DNA from: UBA7803 sp041395905
GTDB lineage: Bacteria; Pseudomonadota; Gammaproteobacteria; Pseudomonadales; Azotimanducaceae
Direction of reading: 5' to 3'
Assembly: GCA_041395905.1 (NCBI GenBank)
Contig: JAWKZP010000004.1
Coordinates: 1 to 64,000 of the forward strand
DNA: 64,000 nt
The stretch's first letter is position 1, and every line of letters begins with the position of its first letter. This document shows positions 17,449 through 25,454 of the stretch, piece by piece. The notes under the pieces were generated by a model. It ran no database searches. It was not told the origin of the DNA and was given only the letters and a program-made list of their open reading frames with translations. Made by a program: the position numbers and the translations under genes.

Positions 17449-18222
17449 GTGTCGGACGCGCAATCACACATCGTCGTTCGGGACCTGACCCTCGCGTTCG
17501 ACGACTTCGTGGTGCAGCGTGATCTCCAGTTCACGGTGAATCGCGGCGACGTATTCGTGATCATGGGCGGGTCCGGTTGCGGTAAGAGCACGCTGCTCAA
17601 GGCAATGATCGGACTCAAGCGCCCGGCCCGCGGCGACGTCTGGTACGACGGCCAGGCTTACTGGGATGCAGACGAAACCGAGCAGGCTCTGCTGAGGCGC
17701 CGCTTCGGCACGTTGTTTCAGGGTGGCGCGCTGTGGAGCTCCATGACCCTCGCCGAAAACATCGGCCTGGCGCTGCGCCAGTACACGGACCTCAACGCCG
17801 CTCAGATCCGCGACGTGGCCGCCTACAAACTCATGCTGGTGGGCCTGAGCGGGTTCGAGGACTACTACCCCAACGAGATTTCCGGTGGCATGAAGAAACG
17901 AGCGGGCCTGGCGCGCGCCATGGCCCTCGACCCGGAAATTCTGTTCTTCGACGAGCCTTCCGCCGGCCTCGATCCGCTGACGGCCAAGCGCCTGGACGAC
18001 CTCATTCTCGAGCTGCGCGAAAGCCTCGGCACCACCATCGTCGTGGTCACCCACGAGCTGGCCAGCATCTTCGCCATCGGCGACGATTGCATCTTCCTGG
18101 ATGCGGACAGCAAGACGCAGCTCGCTACGGGCAATCCGCGCGAGCTTCGTGATCACAGCACCAACCCCATCGTACGCAGCTTCCTGCGCCGCGGTGAGCA
18201 CGAGGAGCCGTCCCCGGCATGA
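17449..18222 (+). CDS. MlaF-family ABC transporter ATPase
   Basis: A 257-residue ATPase that energises the Mce transporter. Walker A is GGSGCGKST at 40-48, the signature is SGGMKKRAGLARAM, Walker B reads ILFFDEPSAGLDP and the switch histidine lies in VVVTHEL. The GMKKR form of the signature is typical of MlaF-type proteins. It starts with GTG one base after the permease stop and overlaps the MCE gene by four bases (ATGA), so the three genes are translationally coupled. Confidence 0.93.
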   Translation: MSDAQSHIVVRDLTLAFDDFVVQRDLQFTVNRGDVFVIMGGSGCGKSTLLKAMIGLKRPARGDVWYDGQAYWDADETEQALLRRRFGTLFQGGALWSSMTLAENIGLALRQYTDLNAAQIRDVAAYKLMLVGLSGFEDYYPNEISGGMKKRAGLARAMALDPEILFFDEPSAGLDPLTAKRLDDLILELRESLGTTIVVVTHELASIFAIGDDCIFLDADSKTQLATGNPRELRDHSTNPIVRSFLRRGEHEEPSPA

Positions 18223-19220
18223 GCAAGCAGACCAATCCGGCCCTGATCGGCGCCTTCGTGGTGGGTGCCGTCACCCTGCTCGCCATCGCCGTCGCCGTAT
18301 TCGGCGGCGCGGATCTGCTTGCGCGCAAGACGATGCTCGTCACCTACTTCGACGGTTCCGTTCAGGGCCTTCGCGAGGGGTCCAACGTGGTGTTCCGCGG
18401 CGTGCGCGTGGGCTCGGTGGAAACCATCTCGCTGCTGACCGACGTCGAGACGCTCTCGCCCAAGATCGAGGTGGTCATGCGCCTGCGCCCGGACGCCATC
18501 AAGGTACTGCGCGAGGGCCGCCGGGTAGAGGGCGCTCTGGATGGACTGCTCAGCATCGACGAACTGGTGAAGGCCGGGTTCAGCGCCCAGCTGGACAGCG
18601 AGAGCTTCGTCACCGGGCAGCTGCTCGTCGATCTGGACTTCCGGCCAGGGCAAGCGCTCGAGCTGTACGACCGCAATTCGCCCTATCCGGAAATTCCCAG
18701 CGTGCCCTCGGACATTCAGCAGGCGATCCAGAAGTTTCAGACCGTCGTCGCCGACATTCAGCGCAACGTCGATTTCGGCGAGCTCAGCACCCGCCTGCTG
18801 AGCGTGCTGCGCGGCTTCGACGAGCTGGTCAATTCCCAGGATGTGCGCGACACCCTCGCCGGCGTCAACCGGTTGGTGAATGCCGATGACACCCAGCAGC
18901 TCAGCGCCTCCGCACAGGCGACGCTGGCCGAGCTGCGGCGCATGGTGGCCGAGGCCAAGCGCCTATTCGACAGCGTCGACGACGACGTCGACCAGCTGGT
19001 GCGCGAGTTGAAGCCCGTCGCCAGGCGCCTCGACCAGGCCATCAGCGACGCTCAGGCAACCCTTGGCGCCGCGAAGGGCCAGCTCGAGGGCGATTCCCCA
19101 CAGGTGCAACAGCTGCAGGCGACGCTGACGGAGGTAGAGGCCGCGGCACGCACCCTGCGCGCGTTCTTCGACTACCTGGAACGGCACCCCGAGGCGCTGC
19201 TGCGCGGCAAAGCGGAATAA
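18219..19220 (+). CDS. MCE domain protein (MlaD-family substrate-binding)
   Basis: A 333-residue periplasmic protein anchored by one N-terminal helix (residues about 10-30). The MCE domain follows, with FDGSVQGLREGSNVVFRGVRVGSV as its hallmark. The C-terminal half is helical with heptad-like repeats, consistent with the tunnel or needle formed by MCE hexamers. It would bind and pass lipids between the permease and outer components. Overlaps the ATPase stop by 4 bases; an outer lipoprotein follows 14 bases later. Confidence 0.92.
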   Translation: MSKQTNPALIGAFVVGAVTLLAIAVAVFGGADLLARKTMLVTYFDGSVQGLREGSNVVFRGVRVGSVETISLLTDVETLSPKIEVVMRLRPDAIKVLREGRRVEGALDGLLSIDELVKAGFSAQLDSESFVTGQLLVDLDFRPGQALELYDRNSPYPEIPSVPSDIQQAIQKFQTVVADIQRNVDFGELSTRLLSVLRGFDELVNSQDVRDTLAGVNRLVNADDTQQLSASAQATLAELRRMVAEAKRLFDSVDDDVDQLVRELKPVARRLDQAISDAQATLGAAKGQLEGDSPQVQQLQATLTEVEAAARTLRAFFDYLERHPEALLRGKAE

Positions 19221-19234
19221 AGGAGCACGGCATC

Positions 19235-19843
19235 ATGAAGCAACCTCTGCCCCGGTTCCTGCTGGCTTGCGCAGCCGTCGCGCTCAGCGCCTGCGCCTCA
19301 TCACCACCGGTGAGCTACTTCCGCCTGGACCCGGTGCCTCGCGAAGCGCGCACTGCGAGCGCGCACCCGGCCGTCGTCACGCTCGGACCGCTGCAGTTTC
19401 CCGAGTATCTGCGGCGCCAGCAGATGGTCGTGCGCGGTACCGGAACGAGTCTGATCGTGGACGACTATCACCGCTGGGCCGAGCCTCTGGACCTGGCGAC
19501 GACACGCGCCCTGGGCAGCAGCTTGGAGGCGCTGCTCGCGGGCGCCGCGATCGTCGTCGAGCCCGGCATGCCCGGCTTCGATCCCGACTACCGCCTGACC
19601 GGCAGCGTGGTGCAGTTCGAAGCGGATGCGCGCGGGGTCGTCACCCTGGTCGCGCACTGGAGCCTGCGCCGGGCAGACGGCACCAAGGTCGCAGCACCCA
19701 GGCTCGGGACCTACGATGCGCGCGCGAGCGCGACCGACCCCGGCCCGGTAGCCGAAGCCATGGCAGCAGCGCTCGCACAGTGGAGCCGCGACATCGCCGG
19801 TGAGCTCCGGGCTGACGTGGAAAATCTGGCGCGGTCCGGGTGA
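19235..19843 (+). CDS. PqiC/ABC transport auxiliary lipoprotein
   Basis: A 202-residue lipoprotein: signal peptide to Cys20 with lipobox LSAC. The mature part fits the ABC-type transport auxiliary lipoprotein family that includes PqiC: SYFRLDP near the N-terminus, VTLGPLQFPEYLRRQQMVVR and WAEPLDLATTRALG in order. These proteins sit on the outer membrane and complete Mce/Pqi systems. It is last in the operon. The function as outer partner of this MCE protein is inferred from context. Confidence 0.85.
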   Translation: MKQPLPRFLLACAAVALSACASSPPVSYFRLDPVPREARTASAHPAVVTLGPLQFPEYLRRQQMVVRGTGTSLIVDDYHRWAEPLDLATTRALGSSLEALLAGAAIVVEPGMPGFDPDYRLTGSVVQFEADARGVVTLVAHWSLRRADGTKVAAPRLGTYDARASATDPGPVAEAMAAALAQWSRDIAGELRADVENLARSG

Positions 19844-19891
19844 GGTTGCATCAGGCCGTCGCCGCGCGCCCGGCAGGATGTCCGAATCCGG

Positions 19892-21133
19892 CTAGCGCAA
19901 CGGCTCGCGGCTCCGGTCCTGCATGATCGACAGCGTGACCAGGGCGACCAGCGCCATGACAACCATGTAGGCGGCCGGCGCGGTGGCCGCCCCGGTAACG
20001 TCTATCAGCCAGGTGCAGACCACGGGCGTCGCACCGCCGACGACGCCGAGCCCCAGATTGTAGGCAACCGAATAACCCGAAAGCCGGTCGCGTGCCGGAA
20101 AGAGCTCGACGAACATGGCGGGAGCCGAACCCAGGGGAACGGCCAGCAATATCACCAGAGCGGTCTGCACGACGATGACTTTGCCGACACCACCCGCCAG
20201 CAGCCAGAGATACATCGGCCAGCCGAGCACCCCAATCCCCACCATCCCCAGTGCGATCAGGTGCGTGCGCCGCAGCAGGCGATCACCGGCCCAGCCGGAG
20301 ATCGGAATCAGCACCAGCAACAGCGCCGTTGCTGCAGAGTTGATCTGAAGCGCCCGGTCGAGGCCCAGCCCGGTCTCGTCGTGCAGCCACTGCGGCAGGT
20401 AGACCAGCGGCAGGTAGAACAGCACCCCGTACGCCGACGCGAACACGATCGCCTGAAGCATCTGACGGCGATTGCTGGTGAACGCCTGCAGTAGCGGCGA
20501 GCTGTCGCAACGCTCATCGTGATGCCGTTGAAAATGCCGGGACTTCGGCAGATGCCGCCGCAGCAGAATCGACGTCAGGCCGATCACGCCTCCGAACAGG
20601 AACGGCAGGCGCCATCCCCAGTTCTGCAGCGTGGCGTCCGTCATCGTCGAGGTCACCAGCGCCGCGACGCCAGAACCCAGGAGCATGCCGAAGATGCTGC
20701 CGGTGTTCGCCCAGCTGCCCGAGCGTCCGCGATGCCCGTCCGCGGCGGTCTCGACCAGATACGTCACCGAGCTGCTGAACTCGCCGCCCACCGACAGGCC
20801 CTGAAGCAGCCGCACGCTCACCAGCAGCGCCGGCGCCCACACACCCAACGTATCGTAGGTCGGGAGACATCCGAGGGCGAAGGTGGGCAGCGCCATCATG
20901 GTTACTGAAACGAGCATCGTCTGACTGCGGCCGATCGTGTCGCCCAGCCAGCCGAAGATACCCGAGCCGAGTGGCCGCATGACGAAGCCTGCGGCAAAGA
21001 CGCCGTAGGTGGCGATCAGCGAGGCGAGGTGATCGTCCCCCGGAAAGAACAACCCCGAAAGTATGCCGGCCATGTACCCGTACAATGCAAAGTCGTACCA
21101 CTCCACGACGTTGCCGATGAATCCGGCCAGCAA
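19892..21133 (-). CDS. MFS transporter, MHS (metabolite:H+ symporter) family
   Basis: A 12-helix transporter of about 413 residues or slightly more. The starting motif GFIGNVVEWYDFALYGYMA and the loop GWLGDTIGRSQTM are MHS family hallmarks (ProP, KgtP, ShiA group), which symport organic acids or betaines with protons. The substrate is not determinable. The start is odd: there is no ATG or GTG in the frame before the first conserved residues. TTG at 21133 cuts close to helix 1, while ATT at 21163, preceded by CGGGAGAGA, would give the longer N-terminus usual in the family; an in-frame stop lies shortly beyond. It is convergent with the Mce operon. Confidence 0.85.
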   Translation of the reverse strand: MLAGFIGNVVEWYDFALYGYMAGILSGLFFPGDDHLASLIATYGVFAAGFVMRPLGSGIFGWLGDTIGRSQTMLVSVTMMALPTFALGCLPTYDTLGVWAPALLVSVRLLQGLSVGGEFSSSVTYLVETAADGHRGRSGSWANTGSIFGMLLGSGVAALVTSTMTDATLQNWGWRLPFLFGGVIGLTSILLRRHLPKSRHFQRHHDERCDSSPLLQAFTSNRRQMLQAIVFASAYGVLFYLPLVYLPQWLHDETGLGLDRALQINSAATALLLVLIPISGWAGDRLLRRTHLIALGMVGIGVLGWPMYLWLLAGGVGKVIVVQTALVILLAVPLGSAPAMFVELFPARDRLSGYSVAYNLGLGVVGGATPVVCTWLIDVTGAATAPAAYMVVMALVALVTLSIMQDRSREPLR

Positions 21134-21363
21134 TGCCGTGTAGCGTTTGCCAATGTTGAGAATCGATCTCTCCCGCCGTACAGCGGGTCCCGATCACGAG
21201 GACGTATCAGACCTGGTTTCGCACGGAACGCGCTGCGAGTTGTGATGTCTTTCATCAGATCCGACAGCGACTACAGGGAAGGTTCATGCTGCGGCATTGC
21301 AGAACTGTGAATCAACGCGCGTCAGGCTACACTGCGCCGGTATTCGATTCCACGGGTTGCAAC

Positions 21364-22572
21364 ATGCTTCGATGCGCATTGCTGCTGGTCGTCGCAACCA
21401 TCGTGACACCATCGGGCGTAGCGGCCGCCACCAGCGCGCGCTACGGCGTGCACTACCAGGCCGAGTTTCAGCCGGAGGCGCACGGGGTGCTGGTGCATAT
21501 CGACATCCGGCAGCGCAAGGGCCAGCTGCGCCTGCTCGACTTCAATGCACCAGCATCGCGCTACGGCGAGTTCGAAGGCGACGGCACCATCCGGCGCCAG
21601 GGTGACCGACTGGTGTGGACCGTGCCACGTACCGGCGGGCGGCTCAGCTACCGCGTTGGCGTCGACCATCGCCGCGGTGACGCCTACGACGCGCGCATGG
21701 GTGACAACTGGGCCGTTCTGCGCCTGGACGACCTGTTCCCCCCGGCGCGGGTACGTGCCCGGGCCGGTGCGGAGTCGCACGCGACCCTGAGCCTCTCCGG
21801 GCCACCCGGCTGGAGCTTCGAGACCGGGTACGGACCATCCAACGACACGATCCAGGTCGCCAATCCGGATCGTCGCTTCGATCGCCCGGTGGGCTGGATG
21901 GCTGCAGGCGAGCTGGGCATCCGGCGTGACAAGCTCGGAGAGCGGCGCGTTTCCGTTGCCGGTCCCACCGGCGAATCGTTCCGGCGCATGGATATCCTGG
22001 CGTTCGTCCGCTGGACCCTGCCGCAGCTGGTGTCCGTTCTGCCCTCGTTCCCTGAGCGGATGCTGATCGTCGGCGGCAGCGACGACATGTGGCTCGGCGC
22101 CCTGTCCGGCCCCAACGCCATCTACCTGCACCCGGGGCGCCCGCTGATCAGCGAGAACGGCACGAGCACGCTGCTGCACGAACTGGTGCACGCGGCGATG
22201 ACGGTGGCGCCCGAGCACGGCGACGACTGGATCGCGGAGGGTCTGGCCGAGTACTACAGCCTGGCCGTGCTCACCCGCAGCGGCGGCATCAGCGGGCGCC
22301 GCTACGAACGCTCGCTGGCATCACTCAAGGAATGGGCCGACCGCGACGGCGGCCATCTGGCGGACCCGTCCACCGGGCCCGATACCGCCTATGCGACGCT
22401 GCTGTTCCGGGATCTCGACCTGGAACTGATCAGCGCAGGCAGCAGCCTCGATGCTGTCGTGGGCCCGCTGTTCGCCGGCGATCAGATCGGCCGCGCAAGG
22501 CTCGAGGAGCTGGTGGAAGCGGCGCTCGGGCGCCCGTCGCGAGTGCTCGGCGCCGTCGCCGGGGGCAGCTGA
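21364..22572 (+). CDS. Secreted gluzincin-type metallopeptidase (M61-like)
   Basis: A 402-residue secreted protein. The signal peptide is MLRCALLLVVATIVTPSGVA with cleavage near residue 21-22. The zinc motif HELVH is at 272-276, and a third zinc ligand Glu292 lies in WIAEGLAEYY, the spacing of the gluzincin clan. The N-terminal half is a beta-rich domain, as in M61 glycyl aminopeptidases. Substrate unknown. The ATG at 21364 gives a clean signal peptide; an upstream in-frame start at 21286 would not. It is divergent from the MHS transporter. Confidence 0.75.
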   Translation: MLRCALLLVVATIVTPSGVAAATSARYGVHYQAEFQPEAHGVLVHIDIRQRKGQLRLLDFNAPASRYGEFEGDGTIRRQGDRLVWTVPRTGGRLSYRVGVDHRRGDAYDARMGDNWAVLRLDDLFPPARVRARAGAESHATLSLSGPPGWSFETGYGPSNDTIQVANPDRRFDRPVGWMAAGELGIRRDKLGERRVSVAGPTGESFRRMDILAFVRWTLPQLVSVLPSFPERMLIVGGSDDMWLGALSGPNAIYLHPGRPLISENGTSTLLHELVHAAMTVAPEHGDDWIAEGLAEYYSLAVLTRSGGISGRRYERSLASLKEWADRDGGHLADPSTGPDTAYATLLFRDLDLELISAGSSLDAVVGPLFAGDQIGRARLEELVEAALGRPSRVLGAVAGGS

Positions 22573-22593
22573 CGGGGCGCCAGCGCGCCGGCG

Positions 22594-23580
22594 TCACTCG
22601 GCGGCGAGCCCGATGTCGGCCATCACGGCCTGGTGATCCGAAACCACCTCGGGCAGCACCTGGTAGCTGCGGAATCGAAACTCGGGCGAGATCAGTATCC
22701 AGTCGAGGCGCCGGTCGCCGAAGGTGGGCAGCGCCGCAGCTTCCGGCTCGTAGCTCGCCAGGCCCGCATCCTCCGCCAGGCGTTTGACCGCGGAATTGGG
22801 GTCGTCCCAGTTGCTGTTGAAGTCGCCGAGCACGATCACCGGGTTGGCGCGGCGTGCCAGCACGCGAGCCAGATCGTCTACCTGGCGCTCGCGGGCCGCC
22901 GTGCTCAGGTAATCCAGATGCACAGACACGACGTCGACTTTGTCCGGAACCTGCCCCGGCAGCGACGCGGGTTGCCCGCCCGGCCAGGGCAGCTCGCCGA
23001 TCACGAAGCCCTTGGTGGGCGTCGGCAGCGTGGGCGCGAATTTCAGGCTCTGAGTGGCCTGGAACGGCATTCGCGACAGCAGCGCGGTGCCGTAACGCGC
23101 AAGCCAACCCTCCGCGTGATCGCCGCGGAAACGCCAGGGGAAGTTCCCACGATCGGCCAGCAGGCGGACGTGATCGAAGCCGCCGCTCCAGCGCGAGGGG
23201 CCGTCAGCCTCCTGCAGGGCTACGACGTCGGGTTCCCGCTCGGTGAACAGATCGCCGATGCTGCCCAGGTTTTTGCGCAGCTGAACCGTGCTCTGTAGCA
23301 GCTGATTCGGTCCGTCCTTGCGCCCGTGCGCCACGTTCAGCGTGAGCACGCGCAGGCTTGCCGCTGCGTCGACGGTCGGCGCTTCCGGCGTCGCGAGCGC
23401 GACAGAGGAAAGGCCCGCCAGCGCGATCAAAAGCAACGCCCTGCAGCTTCGAAAGATGGTGTGTAAGCGCAGCGTCTCAACTCGAGTGGCACATTGTGGA
23501 TGCCTTGTAGATCCCAGGACGCGAGCGAAGTTCAAAGCCGGCGCCCTGGCCGCAGCGCGCTCGCGGGATTGGCGACGCAA
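22594..23580 (-). CDS. Secreted endonuclease/exonuclease/phosphatase family protein
   Basis: EEP-fold metal-dependent phosphodiesterase. The motif order is LTLNVAHG (metal site), DVVALQEADGPS (catalytic Glu), VHLDYLST, then VIVLGDFNSNW and RLDWILISPEF, ending with VSDHQAVMADI (catalytic His). A hydrophobic signal peptide (ALLLIALAGLSSVALA) at about residues 48-63 suggests export. The start is uncertain: the ATG at 23580 overlaps the upstream gene by 49 bases and places the signal peptide late; a CTG at 23472 would place it properly but has poor precedent. Substrate could be nucleic acid, phospholipid or inositol phosphate. It is downstream of the phosphatase-superfamily gene. Confidence 0.78.
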   Translation of the reverse strand: MRRQSRERAAARAPALNFARVLGSTRHPQCATRVETLRLHTIFRSCRALLLIALAGLSSVALATPEAPTVDAAASLRVLTLNVAHGRKDGPNQLLQSTVQLRKNLGSIGDLFTEREPDVVALQEADGPSRWSGGFDHVRLLADRGNFPWRFRGDHAEGWLARYGTALLSRMPFQATQSLKFAPTLPTPTKGFVIGELPWPGGQPASLPGQVPDKVDVVSVHLDYLSTAARERQVDDLARVLARRANPVIVLGDFNSNWDDPNSAVKRLAEDAGLASYEPEAAALPTFGDRRLDWILISPEFRFRSYQVLPEVVSDHQAVMADIGLAAE

Positions 23581-25341
23581 TCGAGCACCCTGCCGTCCAG
23601 ATCTGTGAGCGCCGGATCGTCCCGAGCTGCGCCCAGCAGCACGGCCACGCTGGGGTAGATGTCCACCAGTCGCGGTTGATGCCGTTCCTGGCAGGCCGAC
23701 ACGCCCGGCCCATTGAATATCAGGGGCGTCAGCATGGCCTGGCGGTCGAGGTTGCCATGATCACCCTGCTGGCCGCGCAGAAAGGTGTACCCGCGCGCAG
23801 CGGCCACCATCAGATCGCCCGCGAACTGCGACGCCCGGAACGCTTTCGGCAGCAGCGGCACCGCACCGGGGTAGCCGGTCGACACCGAGGCATCGAACCA
23901 TTCCGTCACACTGTGGAAGCACTCGCTCGCTGCCGACGGGCCGTGGCAGACGAGCGGTCGGGTCGCCGGATTCGCCAGATAACCGAAAGGATCCGACTCG
24001 GCGTCGGGTTCCACCAGATAGGCGTAGACGCGCTCGGGTCCTTCGCCGCGTGCCATCACGCGGGCGCGGCTGCCGTCGCCGGCGAGCACCCGCACCACGT
24101 CGAGCGCCTCGAGCCAGAACACCTGGCCGATGCCCTCGCGGCGCGCCAGGTCGGGGGCCAGACGGCTGACCGTGTCGTGGTCGTTCTCGGCACCGGGGTG
24201 GTCCGCGCCATCGAGCAGGGGTGCACGCCAGCCCCGCTCAGGGTCCTTCAGGTAGACCTGGGTGATGTTTGAGCCTCCGGCAACCAGAATGACGTCCGTC
24301 CAGTTGGTCCACAGGGAGCCCAACCGTTCGCGAAACAGCACGTGACCCACTGTAGCGACGTCGATGGCGTTGAGCCCGCGCTCAGCGAAGAAGTCACGCA
24401 GATCGATGTAGTGACCCGACTGTGCCATGCCGTGATCGCCGAACAGCACCAGAGAAGTCTCGTCGAGCAGCGATCCCCTGCTGCCCGTGGTGTGGGCCAG
24501 CGCGTCCAGAATCTCTCCGATCAGCGCGTCGCTGTCGGACAGCGCGCGCTGAGCTTCCGCCGATTGCGGGCCGTGAAAGTGCGCGAGCATGTCGAACTCG
24601 TTGAGCACGATCAGCGACACGACGGGTGAGGCGCCGTCCCTGAGCAGCTTGAGGTAAGCCTCCACCGGGCCACGGTCACCACCCGAAAGCGCAGACGCAC
24701 CGATGGCTTCGAGGAACGCCTGCCCGATCAGGTTGTACTGCGTGAGTATGGTCAAGGGTCCGTCCCAGCGCCCCTCGAACACCGTGACCGCCTCGCGGTC
24801 ACCCACCGCATCGAACAGGGTCGGTACCGGCCACTGCCAGACGTCCGGTTCGGTCACGTAGCGGAACACGGTGCGCTGATCGCGATCGAACGCGTGCACG
24901 GCGCGGACCAGGCAGATCGGACAGATCGATGTAGCGTCCGGAAAGCAGCTCCTGCACCGAGGGAGAAGTGGCGCTGGGAAAGGTGGCGATGGCGACGTTC
25001 TGCGAGGTCGGCCGGCTGCTCATCAGCCGCTCGAGATTGGGCATCCGACCCTCTGCAAGCGCACGCTGAAACGGTTCCACCGCGAGCCCGTCGATCATCA
25101 GCAACAGCACGTGCCGACCGTCGGCTTTGAGCAGCGGCAGCTGCCAGTTTTCTGCGAGCTCGCGTTCAGGCACAGGCCGCACCTCCGGATACTCCAGCCT
25201 GAACCACACGGGCAGGGCAATGACCAGAATGAGACCGAGCGTCACCAACGTGATCCCCAGCAGCACACGGCGCAACCGGTGGCGGTTGTTGAGCGCGGCG
25301 GGGCGCTGCCGGGACGCGGGTGATCGCGGAGTTCTGCTCAT
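23532..25341 (-). pseudogene. Alkaline-phosphatase-superfamily phosphodiesterase, frameshifted
   Basis: The intact product would be about 600 residues: a short cytoplasmic tail, one membrane helix (LLGITLVTLGLILVIALPVW), then a periplasmic nucleotide pyrophosphatase/phosphodiesterase domain. The first metal site is LLLMIDGLAVE and the nucleophile region ATFPSATSPS. LIVLNEFDMLAHFHG, VLFGDHGMAQ and QGDHGN supply further metal ligands. The frame breaks near 24908-24925: the N-terminal frame reads RYIDLSDL and then goes wrong, while the next frame resumes with LVRAVHAFDRDQ. Removing one C restores RYIDLSDLLVRAVHAFD. This is either a sequencing error or a real frameshift. ATG at 25341 has a GTG nine bases upstream as alternative. 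Confidence 0.8.
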
Positions 25342-25454
25342 GAACGGCACAAGATAGCGCGCCGCCCGCTAAGCGGCACCTAGGTAGTTCGCCGGATGCA
25401 ATTCGCTTCGTCACTCTGCATCATGAGACCGGACGCGCACAGAGGACGCACGCA

